A stretch of 64,000 nucleotides of DNA from RGIG3135 sp964477115 (GCA_964477115.1 CAYZCY010000002.1:4206-68205); one strand, 5' to 3'. Shown: positions 10,728-20,080, numbered from the stretch's first letter. A program made the numbers and translations. Notes: a model not told the origin generated them from the letters alone.

Positions 10728-11933
10728 TTAGTCTTCCATGTCCGCATGGATACCGCAGAAGCGGCTACCGGGGCGAGCATGGTTGCGGCAGCGAGTTCCG
10801 TCCTCTGCCTCATAGCAGCAAATGCCGGACTCGTCTTCTTCTTCCTCCTCGTCAATGAGGACATTGCTCACCGCGGGGGTGCCGGCAAAGCTTGCGCTCT
10901 TGATGTCGATGTGCCAACCGGTGAGACGCGCGGCAAGACGAGCGTTCTGGCCCTCCTTGCCGATGGCGAGGGAAAGCTGATCGTCGGGGACGATGACGGT
11001 TGCGTAATGGTTGTCCTCGTCGATGGAAACATGGGTGACCTTGGCCGGGGACAAGGCGTTTGCTACATAGCTTGCCGGGTTTTCGCTCCACTGGATGACG
11101 TCGACGCGCTCGTTGCGCAGCTCTTCAACAACCATGCGGACGCGGGAGCCCTTGGGGCCGACGCATGCGCCAACCGGATCAAGGTTTGCCTCACGAGAGA
11201 AGACGGCAACCTTGGAACGGGCGCCGGGCTCGCGGGCGATAGACTTGATCTCGACAACGCCGTCGTAGATCTCCGGAACTTCGATTTCGAAGAGACGACG
11301 AATCAGGTCGGGGTGGGTGCGGGAGACCACGATGGACGGGCGGGCCTGCTCGCCACGAGCACGCGGTGCATCAGAGTTGGGGTCGCGGACCTCGATGATG
11401 AGAACCTTCAGACGCTGGTTATGGCGATAATGCTCGTTATTGGGGCGCTCGTTGCGCTCACCCGGGTTGCGCTTCACGTCATAGTGAGGAAGCTCTGCCT
11501 CAACGCCGTCGCGGATCTTGATGATGGTGAACTCGGGAGTGCCCTGAAGCACGGTGCCCGTGACCAGGTCACCCACGCGATCGGAGAACTCCTCGTAGAT
11601 GGACTGACGGCCAGCATCACGAACGATGGCGGCAATGACGCCCTTGGCGTTCTGAGCGGCAATGCGGCTCACGTCCGCAGGAGTGACATCGCGCTCCTCG
11701 AACTCAGTGTATTCGCCGGTTTCCTCATCCGGCTCGCCAACGGGAACGAGCTCGTACACGTAGATATGACCGGTCTGACGGTCGATAGTAACGCGCGCAT
11801 CCCACTCAAGATCGAGGATATGCTGGTAGCTGCGAGCAAGCGAAGCCTCAAGGCGCTCGATAAGGTAAAACTCGTCGATCTTACGCTCATGAGCAAGAGC
11901 CTGCAGAGCTTCGATCAGTTCAGAAGTTGCCAC
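10728..11933 (-). CDS. nusA: transcription termination/antitermination protein NusA with zinc-knuckle-like tail
   Basis: NusA binds RNA polymerase and nascent RNA and modulates pausing, termination and antitermination. The N-terminal domain (1-120) is followed by an S1 domain (about 130-200) and two KH domains (about 225-345). Length is 401 aa. After an acidic Glu-rich spacer the last 30 residues hold C372, C373, C382, C393 and H396 in a C-x8-C-x10-C-x2-H pattern. This looks like a small zinc-binding motif and is not part of the standard NusA core. The gene follows rimP by 19 bp. Confidence 0.96.
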   Translation of the reverse strand: MATSELIEALQALAHERKIDEFYLIERLEASLARSYQHILDLEWDARVTIDRQTGHIYVYELVPVGEPDEETGEYTEFEERDVTPADVSRIAAQNAKGVIAAIVRDAGRQSIYEEFSDRVGDLVTGTVLQGTPEFTIIKIRDGVEAELPHYDVKRNPGERNERPNNEHYRHNQRLKVLIIEVRDPNSDAPRARGEQARPSIVVSRTHPDLIRRLFEIEVPEIYDGVVEIKSIAREPGARSKVAVFSREANLDPVGACVGPKGSRVRMVVEELRNERVDVIQWSENPASYVANALSPAKVTHVSIDEDNHYATVIVPDDQLSLAIGKEGQNARLAARLTGWHIDIKSASFAGTPAVSNVLIDEEEEEDESGICCYEAEDGTRCRNHARPGSRFCGIHADMED

Positions 11934-11952
11934 GTCTTCGTTTCCTTTCCAA

Positions 11953-12420
11953 TTACTTAAACTCGATAACGCCCTTGATGTGGGCTTTCTTGATATTGCT
12001 CAGAGGAAGGCTCACGCGCTCCCCTTCCACTTCCAGCAGGACGCACTCATCTTCGACGCCAAGCAGAACACCGGTCCAGTTGCTCCTGCCGCTTTCGGCG
12101 GAAGACATCTTGACAACCGCGGTGTCTCCGGCAAAGCGCTCGAAATGCTCGACGGTGCGAAGGGGCCTGTCAATGCCGGGTGAGGAGACTTCCAAGGTGT
12201 AGGCACCCGGGAACGGATCGATTTCGTCCATGATGTCGTTCACCCAGGCCTGAGTTGAGGCCAGGACGTCGAAACTCGCACCTTCGGGGGAATCGACATA
12301 CACGCGAATCGTGGGCGACTTTTTTGCACCCGTGATCTCTATGGTGACGATTTCGACACCCTCTTGCTGGGCTCGAGGCTCCAAAGCCTCAAGGAGACTT
12401 TTCTCCTTAGCAGTAAGCAC
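11953..12420 (-). CDS. rimP: ribosome maturation factor RimP
   Basis: This 155-aa factor is needed for 30S assembly and is first in the nusA-infB operon. The conserved SPGIDRPL segment is present in the middle, followed by the C-terminal SH3-like barrel. The start is GTG, preceded by a strong TAAGGAGG at optimal distance. A hairpin lies in its leader (12474-12498). Confidence 0.94.
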   Translation of the reverse strand: MLTAKEKSLLEALEPRAQQEGVEIVTIEITGAKKSPTIRVYVDSPEGASFDVLASTQAWVNDIMDEIDPFPGAYTLEVSSPGIDRPLRTVEHFERFAGDTAVVKMSSAESGRSNWTGVLLGVEDECVLLEVEGERVSLPLSNIKKAHIKGVIEFK

Positions 12421-12473
12421 GGTTCAACCTCCTTATCTACTGCTGAAAACCTACGCTATGCCCTAACAACAAA

Positions 12474-12498
12474 AGAAAGCGGGACAAGCCCACTTTCT
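12474..12498 (-). promoter_or_regulatory. leader hairpin of the rimP-nusA-infB operon
   Basis: Ten-base arms (12474-12483 and 12489-12498) pair with one mismatch around a 5-base loop. On the minus strand they are followed by TTTGTTGTT. The element lies about 55 bases upstream of the rimP start, so it could act as a weak terminator or attenuator of the operon. Confidence 0.45.
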
Positions 12499-12654
12499 CG
12501 AAATCAGCGAAAGTTGTAGTGCCGTAGCGCATACGACATGATATTTATACCACAAGTCAGTTTCTATTCATAGTGCTGATCTGCGCTTATTCATCAAGCA
12601 TCCATGAAGTGTCTGCGAGCGGCAAGGTATAACGAGCATCTTTTGACCCAAGAC

Positions 12655-12690
12655 GCAAGGGGTGGCCCGCAAATGCGACCCACCCCTTGC
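12655..12690 (-). terminator. hairpin downstream of the dicarboxylate symporter gene
   Basis: A perfect 11-bp stem (GCAAGGGGTGG with its complement, 12655-12665/12680-12690) lies 23 bp after the stop. Neither side has a real T-tract, so it may stabilise the 3' end or act with a factor. Confidence 0.5.
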
Positions 12691-12712
12691 AATAACCGTG
12701 CATACGGCTGGC

Positions 12713-14002
12713 TTATGCTGCAGCAGCTGCCTTCTTTTCAGCCTTGCGCTTCTCCATAGAGTCAACGCAGTTAGCGACGCAGGAGTCACCGGTGACGTTG
12801 ACGACGGTGCGCATCATGTCGAGGATGCGGTCGACGCCAGCGACGAGAGCGATACCCTCAACCGGTAGACCGACGGACTGGAGAACCATGGCGAGCATGA
12901 TCATGCCAGAGCCCGGAACGCCAGCGGTGCCGATGGAGGCAAGCACGGCGGTGAGGACGATGGTGACCTGCTGACCGAGGGAGAGATCGATACCAAAGAC
13001 GGAGGCGATGAAGATCGCGCAAACGCCCTGATAGATCGCGGTGCCGTCCATGTTGATGGTTGCGCCGAGGGGAAGAACGAAGGAAGTGATCTCACGGGAG
13101 ACACCGTTCTTCTCGGTGCAGTCCATGTTCAGAGGCAGCGTACCGACAGAAGATGCGGAGGCATAGGAGAAGCCCATGACCGGAGCGACGGACTTGAAGA
13201 ACCCGAGAACGCTCTTACGTGCGAAGAACTTGATCAGTCCAGAGTAGACAAGGGTCATGTGGAGGATCATCGCAACGTAGGCGACGACGATGAGCCACAG
13301 AAGCGGAAGCAGCACGTCCGGACCGTTGTTGGCGACAACGGGAGCAATGAGGCCAAAAACGCCGAAGGGAGCAACGGCGATGATGTAGTGCATGATCTTA
13401 ATGCACACGTCAGACATAGCGTTCACGAAGTCAGCAACGGGTTTTGCCTTCTTGCCAACGCCGATAATGCCAAAGCCGAAGAACAGAGCGATGACGATGC
13501 ACTGAAGCATGGTCGCGCTAGCCATGGGCTCGACGAAGTTCGACGGGAAGATGTTGACGATGGTGTCAATGAAAGACGGCGCTTCTTTGGCCTCGTAGGC
13601 AAGCTCGCTTGCGGGAAGCACGTAGTTTGCACCCACGTTCATGACGTTTGCCAAAACAATGCCGAGCGTAACGGCGAAAGCGGTGGTTGCCAAATAGAAA
13701 ACGACGGTCTTGCCACCGATGCTGCCAACCTTCTTAACATCCTCGAGCGAGATAACGCCAGCGATGATGGAGAAGATGACGAGCGGAACAACGATCATCT
13801 TGATAAGGTTCAAGAAGATAGTGCCCAAAGGCTTGATGTAGGTGTCAGCAATCTCGGGCGAGCCCTGCAGGGCAAGACCGCAGATTACGCCGAGTACCAG
13901 GGCAATGAAGATCCAAGTGGTGAGAGAGAACCTCTTGTACCAGGGCTTGGAAGTCTTGTCCTCGTTCTCGGGGTTGACCTGAGCGGTAATTTCCTCAGTC
14001 AT
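12713..14002 (-). CDS. dicarboxylate/amino acid:cation symporter (DAACS family)
   Basis: This 429-aa secondary transporter takes up dicarboxylates or acidic/neutral amino acids with Na+ or H+. Family landmarks are the Ser-rich reentrant loop (SASSVGTLPLNMDC), the ATINMDGTA motif of TM7 and the C-terminal NVTGDSC segment of TM8 with the substrate-contacting Asp. AAGGGG precedes the ATG. Substrate cannot be fixed; aspartate, fumarate or malate would fit the fumarase and malic enzyme encoded elsewhere in the window. A 17-bp inverted repeat lies in its upstream region. Confidence 0.92.
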   Translation of the reverse strand: MTEEITAQVNPENEDKTSKPWYKRFSLTTWIFIALVLGVICGLALQGSPEIADTYIKPLGTIFLNLIKMIVVPLVIFSIIAGVISLEDVKKVGSIGGKTVVFYLATTAFAVTLGIVLANVMNVGANYVLPASELAYEAKEAPSFIDTIVNIFPSNFVEPMASATMLQCIVIALFFGFGIIGVGKKAKPVADFVNAMSDVCIKIMHYIIAVAPFGVFGLIAPVVANNGPDVLLPLLWLIVVAYVAMILHMTLVYSGLIKFFARKSVLGFFKSVAPVMGFSYASASSVGTLPLNMDCTEKNGVSREITSFVLPLGATINMDGTAIYQGVCAIFIASVFGIDLSLGQQVTIVLTAVLASIGTAGVPGSGMIMLAMVLQSVGLPVEGIALVAGVDRILDMMRTVVNVTGDSCVANCVDSMEKRKAEKKAAAAA

Positions 14003-14031
14003 GAGAATCCCCTTCCAAAACGAATTTCATG

Positions 14032-14072
14032 GACAGGCCCGCATGATCCTCCCCTGATCATGCGGGCCTGTC
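14032..14072. repeat. 17-bp perfect inverted repeat (terminator or 5'-UTR element)
   Basis: Arms 14032-14048 and 14056-14072 are exact complements, with a 7-base loop. The element lies 61 bp after the acyl-CoA ligase stop and 30 bp before the symporter start. On the minus strand it is followed by a sequence with scattered T rather than a clean T-tract. Confidence 0.75.
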
Positions 14073-14133
14073 TCAATTGACTAAATTATACGCCTGCGCT
14101 AGCAGAGAGCGCGGCGAAAATGAACAGCTGTCT

Positions 14134-15825
14134 TTATTTGTCGGAATTTACAAGCTCAGCGGCCATTTCGCGCAGCTTGAACTTCTGGATCTTCATCGAC
14201 GGAGTCATTGGGAAATCGTCGACGATGAACACACGCTTCGGAACCTTGTAACGCGCGATGCGCGGGATGGCCCACTCGCGAACATCGGCTTCCGTGAGAT
14301 CCTCGTGTCCGGGGTGCACGCGGATGAAGGCGACGACGATCTCGCCGTACTTCTCATCGGGTGCGCCGACCACCTGGGCGTCCAGGATCTCGGGCATGCT
14401 CATGAGGAAGTTCTCCAGCTCGAGCGGGTAGATGTTCTCGCCGCCGCGGATGATCATGTCCTTAATACGGCCGGTAACGCGGTAATAGCCGTCTTCGTCA
14501 ACCGTACCCAGGTCACCAGAGTGCAGGTATCCGTCGGCGTCGATGGCGCGGGCGGTCTCTTCGGGCATCTTGTAGTAGCCCTTCATGACGTTGTAGCCCT
14601 TGCAGCACAGCTCACCGTGCTCGCCGGGTGCGCAGATGTGACCGTCGTTGGGGTCGATGACGCGCACGTCCACCGGCGGGTGCTTCTTGCCAACCGTCTC
14701 GCACTTGTGCTCGATGTCGTCGTCGGCCGAGGTCTGGGTGAACACCGGGCTCGTCTCGGTGAGGCCGTAGCAGATGGTGATCTCGCGCATGTTCATCTTC
14801 TCCATGACCTCGCGCATGAGATCAGGCGGGCAGGAAGCGCCTGCCATGATGCCCGTGCGAAGGCAGGAAAGATCGTACTTCTCAAAATCGGGATGATTGA
14901 GTTCTGCGATGTACATGGTGGGTACGCCGTAGAGCGCGGTGGCGCGTTCCTTGTGAACCGCCTGCAGAACGAGGCTCGCGTTAAAGTCCTCGATGATGAT
15001 CATGGTGCTGCGGTGAGTGAGACAGGCCATGACGCCGAGCACGCAACCGAAGCAGTGGAAGAAGGGTACGGGAAGCGTGACGCGGTCCTCGGCTCCCAGG
15101 CGCTGACCTTCGCCAATGTAGAAGCCGTTGTTCATGATGTTGCGGTGGGTGAGCATGACGCCCTTGGGATAGCCCGTGGTGCCGCTCGTGTACTGCATCA
15201 TGACGACATCGTTGTTGTCGAACTGAGCCTCAGCCCACTCCAGGTCGGAATCGGGACGGTAGGAGCCGAGGAGCATGAGCTCGGGAACGCTATAGAAGCC
15301 GCGATGCTTTTCCGGACCCATGTAGATGAGGTTCTTGAGCATCGGGTACTCTTCGCTGTTGAGATAGCCTCTGGGCTGCTCGAGGGACTCGGGCACAAGC
15401 TCGCGAATGATCTGGATGTAGTCGACATCTCGGTATGCGTCGATGATGCAAAGCGCCTTCATGTCGGACTGCTTGAGCACATAGGAAACCTCATGGCCCT
15501 TATACACGGGGTTAACGGTAACCATGACGATGCCGACCTTGGCAGTGGCATACATGAAGGTCAGCCAGTCGGGGATGTTGCGGGCCCATACGCCGAGGTG
15601 ATCGCCCGGCTTCATGCCAATAGCGAGCAAACCCTTAGCCAGGTTGTCAGTTCTCTCGTCAAAGTCCTTGTAAGACCAGCGAAGGTCGCGATCGGGATAG
15701 ATGACAAACTCGTGGTCGGGGTCAATTGCAACCTGGTCGCGGAAATAACGGCCGATGGTCTTTTCGGAGTGCAGGGGGTAGTCGAAATCGCCCGGTACGG
15801 GCTCGCGCTTAACTTCTTCTGTCAT
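14134..15825 (-). CDS. AMP-forming acyl-CoA synthetase (fatty/aryl acid:CoA ligase)
   Basis: It activates a carboxylic acid to acyl-AMP and then acyl-CoA (ANL superfamily, 563 aa). The P-loop [11 protein letters not shown] is at 212-222. [10 protein letters not shown] follows, then the hinge [20 protein letters not shown], and a catalytic Lys near the C-terminus in [10 protein letters not shown]. No membrane segments or signal peptide are seen. The Shine-Dalgarno is weak. It lies directly downstream of an XRE-cupin regulator and next to an OYE-type flavoenzyme, which suggests a regulated pathway for an imported acid. The substrate is unknown; medium or long-chain fatty, aryl or sterol acids are all possible. 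Confidence 0.93.
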   Translation of the reverse strand: MTEEVKREPVPGDFDYPLHSEKTIGRYFRDQVAIDPDHEFVIYPDRDLRWSYKDFDERTDNLAKGLLAIGMKPGDHLGVWARNIPDWLTFMYATAKVGIVMVTVNPVYKGHEVSYVLKQSDMKALCIIDAYRDVDYIQIIRELVPESLEQPRGYLNSEEYPMLKNLIYMGPEKHRGFYSVPELMLLGSYRPDSDLEWAEAQFDNNDVVMMQYTSGTTGYPKGVMLTHRNIMNNGFYIGEGQRLGAEDRVTLPVPFFHCFGCVLGVMACLTHRSTMIIIEDFNASLVLQAVHKERATALYGVPTMYIAELNHPDFEKYDLSCLRTGIMAGASCPPDLMREVMEKMNMREITICYGLTETSPVFTQTSADDDIEHKCETVGKKHPPVDVRVIDPNDGHICAPGEHGELCCKGYNVMKGYYKMPEETARAIDADGYLHSGDLGTVDEDGYYRVTGRIKDMIIRGGENIYPLELENFLMSMPEILDAQVVGAPDEKYGEIVVAFIRVHPGHEDLTEADVREWAIPRIARYKVPKRVFIVDDFPMTPSMKIQKFKLREMAAELVNSDK

Positions 15826-15844
15826 TGTTCAATATCTTTCTCGC

Positions 15845-15871
15845 AGCGACACGATATGCGATATCGTCGCT
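15845..15871 (-). promoter_or_regulatory. hairpin just upstream of the acyl-CoA ligase start
   Basis: AGCGAC and GATAT pair with ATATC and GTCGCT, leaving a 2-base bulge. The element sits between the regulator stop and the ligase start, about 20 bases before its ATG. Confidence 0.4.
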
Positions 15872-15903
15872 CAATAATCGGATGTGCATACACCCCTCTG
15901 AGG

Positions 15904-16485
15904 CTAGAGCGGGGTGTAGACGCAGGCAAGGAACTTTGCAGTTTGGCCATTATGAGCGCGCACCTGATGCGGGACGATGGAATCGTAGTAGATGCTCTCA
16001 CCGGGACCGAGGACGTAGATCTCCTTACCGTACTCGATCTCGATTTCGCCCTCCATGCCGAAGAGCCATTCCTCGCCTTCATGACCGACGAGCTCATGCT
16101 CGGTCTCGCCCTTAGGGTCAACCGTGATGATGAAGGGATCCATATGACGCGAGGGACGACCGGCCGCTAAGCTGAAGTAGCTCAGATCATTGCCGTCGTT
16201 AGCGGTCTGGAACGACTTGACGCGCTCAACCTCAGTCATCTGATCCTGATTGATATACGCAGGGCCGAAGTCCTCGTCGTCATCCATGAGCGTACCGAGG
16301 CGAACACCGAGTGCACGCGTGATCTTGATAAGCGGAGCGAGGGAGGCAGGCGCCTTGCCAGACTCAAGGTCCTCGATCACGGATAGCTCACAGCTGCAAC
16401 GATCCGCCAGATCCTGTGCGCTGAGATGATGCGCCGTACGCAAAGTGGTAATTTTCTGACCGAGTCTGTTCTCTTCCTGAGACAT
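15904..16485 (-). CDS. XRE-family regulator with C-terminal cupin domain
   Basis: The 193-aa protein has an N-terminal helix-turn-helix (about 10-65) and a C-terminal cupin (about 105-190) of the small-molecule-sensing type. The start was placed at the internal ATG (16485) because GGAG lies 7 bases before it; the longer reading adds 8 residues without a Shine-Dalgarno. Such regulators often control a neighbouring acyl-CoA synthetase or amine/acid catabolic genes. Here the acyl-CoA ligase follows directly on the same strand, so local regulation is likely. The inducing ligand is unknown. Confidence 0.92.
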   Translation of the reverse strand: MSQEENRLGQKITTLRTAHHLSAQDLADRCSCELSVIEDLESGKAPASLAPLIKITRALGVRLGTLMDDDEDFGPAYINQDQMTEVERVKSFQTANDGNDLSYFSLAAGRPSRHMDPFIITVDPKGETEHELVGHEGEEWLFGMEGEIEIEYGKEIYVLGPGESIYYDSIVPHQVRAHNGQTAKFLACVYTPL

Positions 16486-16591
16486 TTCCCATCTCCATTC
16501 AATACTCATAGCCTATCGAAAGCACTCAAAAAAACATAATCTCTAATTATGCATTGTCCCCGTCGATATGAGTACCAAATTCGGTATTAAT

Positions 16592-16607
16592 TACCTTTGA
16601 GAAGGTA
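16592..16607. promoter_or_regulatory. palindrome upstream of the XRE-cupin gene
   Basis: TACCTT-4-AAGGTA lies about 107 bases upstream of the regulator start. An imperfect 12-bp palindrome (around 16573-16584) is nearby. It is a candidate autoregulatory operator. Confidence 0.35.
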
Positions 16608-16649
16608 AGCGCACGAGCGCACGAGCGTTTACGCACATCGTATGCAAAG

Positions 16650-18596
16650 CTAGATATCCATTGCGGCGTGGAAGGCCTCGTAGATCGCCGTAGTGATGTT
16701 AGCGGGACGACGCGCGTCACCAACTACGCGGACAAACGGCGCCCCATCGTAGAGCTCTTCGACCACCGCGCTACGAGAACGCTGGCCTATAGCGCAGATC
16801 ACGGTATCGCCAGGGATGAGGCGCTTTACGCCATCCTGCTCAACGACAACGCCCTCAGCTTTGACCTCGCAGGCGCAGGCATCGACAACGACGTCGATGT
16901 CGGCAGCTTCGATTTCCGCGAGCAGAATCGGGCGTTGGCGGATGTTCGCATCGAGAGCGAGGCCTTCGCGCATTTCGATCACGTGGGCCTTCTTGCCAAG
17001 CTGGCTCATCAGAAGAGCGCATTCACTGCCCGTAAGGCCACCGCCCACGACAACTACCTCTTCACCAACCTCTGCCTTGTCGAGGTAGAGCTCGTCAATG
17101 GAAAGCACACGGGCGTCTGCGTCCACCGGCACGGGCAGTGTCATGGGTTCGGAGCCAACGGCGATTATCAGCGCATCGGGCGCAAAATCCTCAACGAAAG
17201 CGGCATCGACCAAGGTGTTCATGCGAACCTCAACGCCGGCCTGCTCGATAAGCCTCGCATAGCTCAGGCCGAGATTATACATATCCTCCTTGAAGGGAAG
17301 CGCCGCCTCAGTGCGCAAAATGCCGCCGAGTTCTGAGCTGGCTTCGCACAGGGTGACCGCATGTCCGCGAAGCGCCGCGGTCTCAGCAGCCTTCATGCCG
17401 GCAATGCCGCCGCCGACGACAAGCACCCTCTTGGGCTTAGCAGCAGGAGAGACGACCAAGCCCTCAAACTCTCGACCGATACGCGGGTTGATTGCGCAGC
17501 GTCGCGTTTGGGTGACGGGACGCTCGGCCATGCAGACATAGCAGCGCAGGCATTTTACAATCTCGTCGCCCGCATTCGCCATGATCTTGTTGGGGATCTC
17601 AGGATCAGCCAAAAGCGCACGACCCATAACCACCATATCCGCCTTGCCCTGCGCAATGATGTCCTCCATCTGCTGAGCATCAGAAAGGGCGCCAAGCGTG
17701 GCAACGGGAACGCTTACGTGTTTCTTGATCTCCTCGGCCAGATATACGTTGCAACCATGCGCCCTGAACTGCGACGGATGGGTAATGGAGAAGCCGAACT
17801 GATAAGATCCTGCAGACACCTGGATGATGTCAACAAGATCCTCGAGTGCCTTGGCGATCTCAACGCCGTCAGCGAGCTCATATCCCCCTTCGAAGAGCTC
17901 TGAGCCGCTCATGCGCAGCTCAATGGGGAAACGAGGTCCCACTTCTGCGCGAATGGCAGTGAGTATTTCGCGAGCGAAACGCACGCGGTTTTCAAGCGTT
18001 TTGCCATATTCGTCTTCACGCTTGTTGAAGTAAGGGGACAGGAACTGGTTGATGAGCCAACCATGTCCCGCATGCACCATGACCATTTCGAAACCGGCAC
18101 GCTTGGCGAGAACGGCGGCGTTTGCGTAGGCCTCCACGATAGACTTGATTTGCTCATGGGTAAGAGACTTGACCGGAATGCCGTCAGGGCGAGTTCCGTC
18201 ACTCGGGCCGTACATGCACAGCTCTGATTTTGCCTTCTTATCCACCATGTAGGTGCCGGCGTACTGGCCGGAATGAGAGAGCTCGATGCTGGCCACTGCA
18301 CCATGACGTTTAATGGCGTCGGCAACGTAGGCAAATTGTCCGAGCTGACCCGGAGTTGAAAGGGAGAGATGAAGCATTTGGGACCCGTCGGTCTCCGGAT
18401 GAACGACAAGCTCACTCACCGTGACGATAGCTGCACCGCCACGCGCGCGTGCCTCATAGAAACCCAGGGTGCGTGGACCGGGAGTTCCGTCAGCCAGAAT
18501 GTCCGTTGCACCCAGAGGCGCAGAGGCCATACGGTTACGAAGCGTGATACCGCCAATGCGCAGAGGTTTGCAAAGATTCGGGTAGATGCGTTCCAT
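16650..18596 (-). CDS. NADH:flavin oxidoreductase, 2,4-dienoyl-CoA reductase / BaiCD-like family
   Basis: The 648-aa enzyme has three modules. An OYE-type FMN TIM barrel covers about 1-340. A 4Fe-4S cluster motif is at C349, C352, C355 and C367. An FAD/NAD(P) module has two dinucleotide folds (VLVVGGGIAGMKAAE and VVVVGGGLTGSEC). The start was moved to the ATG at 18596, which has GAGGGGG upstream. The family includes FadH, 2-enoate reductase, bile-acid BaiCD/BaiH and daidzein reductase, all reducing C=C bonds conjugated to carbonyls. The actual substrate cannot be read, but the nearby CoA ligase suggests an unsaturated acyl-CoA or xenobiotic acid. Confidence 0.93.
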   Translation of the reverse strand: MERIYPNLCKPLRIGGITLRNRMASAPLGATDILADGTPGPRTLGFYEARARGGAAIVTVSELVVHPETDGSQMLHLSLSTPGQLGQFAYVADAIKRHGAVASIELSHSGQYAGTYMVDKKAKSELCMYGPSDGTRPDGIPVKSLTHEQIKSIVEAYANAAVLAKRAGFEMVMVHAGHGWLINQFLSPYFNKREDEYGKTLENRVRFAREILTAIRAEVGPRFPIELRMSGSELFEGGYELADGVEIAKALEDLVDIIQVSAGSYQFGFSITHPSQFRAHGCNVYLAEEIKKHVSVPVATLGALSDAQQMEDIIAQGKADMVVMGRALLADPEIPNKIMANAGDEIVKCLRCYVCMAERPVTQTRRCAINPRIGREFEGLVVSPAAKPKRVLVVGGGIAGMKAAETAALRGHAVTLCEASSELGGILRTEAALPFKEDMYNLGLSYARLIEQAGVEVRMNTLVDAAFVEDFAPDALIIAVGSEPMTLPVPVDADARVLSIDELYLDKAEVGEEVVVVGGGLTGSECALLMSQLGKKAHVIEMREGLALDANIRQRPILLAEIEAADIDVVVDACACEVKAEGVVVEQDGVKRLIPGDTVICAIGQRSRSAVVEELYDGAPFVRVVGDARRPANITTAIYEAFHAAMDI

Positions 18597-18810
18597 GGAT
18601 TCCCCCTCTTTCTTGTGATTGCAGATCATGCGAATCGCTCTTTAAAGATATCTCCCTGCTTTCGTCTAACCACTTAAGACACTTGGCCAGTCGAAACACC
18701 TTGACAACTCATAACTTGTCTATGTTCTCAAACTTTTGCATTAAATGCATCCAAACTGAGCAAATCGGCAGCCATAGCCTGAAGAGTCTGCTCTCGCAAA
18801 CCAGCTTCCT

Positions 18811-18847
18811 AATTAAAATTCCCCGCACTCTTTTGGAATACGGGGAA
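18811..18847 (-). terminator. rho-independent terminator of serC
   Basis: The 7-bp stem TTCCCCG/CGGGGAA (18819-18825/18841-18847) lies 27 bp past the stop. On the minus strand it is followed by a T-rich run. Confidence 0.75.
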
Positions 18848-18874
18848 TAATTGAGTCGACCTACGGATCGGGGC

Positions 18875-19957
18875 TTAAGCGTGAGCTTCCTCAAACTCGG
18901 CCATGAACTTGACCAGGGCCTCGACACCAGCCTTGGGCATGGCGTTGTAGATGGAGGCGCGCATACCGCCGACGCTGCGGTGGCCCTTGATGTTCTCAAT
19001 GCCGACCTTCTTCGCCTCGGCCACGAATAGCGCGTCAAGTTCGGCGTCACCCGTGACGAAGGGAACGTTCATGATGGAACGGTCCTCCTTGCGAGCCGTT
19101 GCCTTGAAGAGCTTGGACTGGTCGAGGAAGTCGTAGAGAATGGCAGCCTTGTCTTCGTTGAGCTTCTTCATGCCCTCGAGACCGCCCTGGGCCTTGATCC
19201 ACTTAAACACCAGTCCGCAAATATAGATGCCGTAGCACGGCGGGGTGTTGTAGAGGCTGCCGTTGTCTGCCTGGGTCTTGTACTTAAGCATGGTGGGAGT
19301 GCCGGGCAGCACCTCATCGGTAACGAGGTCTTCGCGAACGATGACGATGGTCACGCCGGCGGGACCGACGTTCTTCTGTACACCACCGTAGATAAGACCG
19401 TATTCTGACACGTTGATAGGCTCTGAGAGGAAACAGGAAGAGACGTCGGCAACCAGGGGCTTGCCCTTGGTGTCGGGCAGCTTGTGGTAGACGGTGCCGT
19501 AGATGGTTTCGTTCTGGCAAATGTAGACGTAGTCGGCATCTTCGGATACCTCGATAGCATCGACATCCGGGACATAGCTGAAGTTCTCGTCCTCGGATGT
19601 TGCCAGCAGCGTGATGTCACCGTAGATCTGAGCTTCCTTGTATGCCTTCTTAGACCAAGAGCCGGAAACGATATAGTCAGCCTTGCCCGTCTTCAAAAGG
19701 TTCATAGGAATAGCCGCGAACTGCTGCGTGGCGCCTCCCTGAAGGAATAGCACCTTGTAATTCTCAGGGATGCCCATGATCTCGCGAAGGTCGGACTCGG
19801 CATCGGTGATGATCTTCTTGAAGGCGGCAGATCGATGGCTCATCTCCATGACGGACATTCCCGTACCCTGATAGTCGAGCATTTCTTCCGCTGCCTGCTT
19901 GAGGACCTCCTCGGGCAGAACCGCCGGTCCTGCCGCAAAGTTATACACCCTTGCCAT
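18875..19957 (-). CDS. serC: phosphoserine aminotransferase
   Basis: This PLP enzyme (360 aa) converts 3-phosphohydroxypyruvate plus glutamate to phosphoserine. The N-terminal signature FAAGPAVLPEEV and the PLP-lysine motif GGVQKNVGPAG (K195) are present, as is the C-terminal RASIYNAM segment with the phosphate-binding Arg. A strong Shine-Dalgarno (AAAAGGAG) precedes the ATG. It is a separate unit from the 2-hydroxyacid dehydrogenase gene about 0.9 kb upstream. Confidence 0.97.
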   Translation of the reverse strand: MARVYNFAAGPAVLPEEVLKQAAEEMLDYQGTGMSVMEMSHRSAAFKKIITDAESDLREIMGIPENYKVLFLQGGATQQFAAIPMNLLKTGKADYIVSGSWSKKAYKEAQIYGDITLLATSEDENFSYVPDVDAIEVSEDADYVYICQNETIYGTVYHKLPDTKGKPLVADVSSCFLSEPINVSEYGLIYGGVQKNVGPAGVTIVIVREDLVTDEVLPGTPTMLKYKTQADNGSLYNTPPCYGIYICGLVFKWIKAQGGLEGMKKLNEDKAAILYDFLDQSKLFKATARKEDRSIMNVPFVTGDAELDALFVAEAKKVGIENIKGHRSVGGMRASIYNAMPKAGVEALVKFMAEFEEAHA

Positions 19958-20080
19958 CTTTTACTCCTTTTCCTGTTTCCTGAACATCCTCGCGCCGAGA
20001 GCCAAAACGGCGCGAAAGTTAGCTAAATATTTTATATCGATCACAGGATAACGGGGAGTAATGTTTCTTATTGTTAACGC

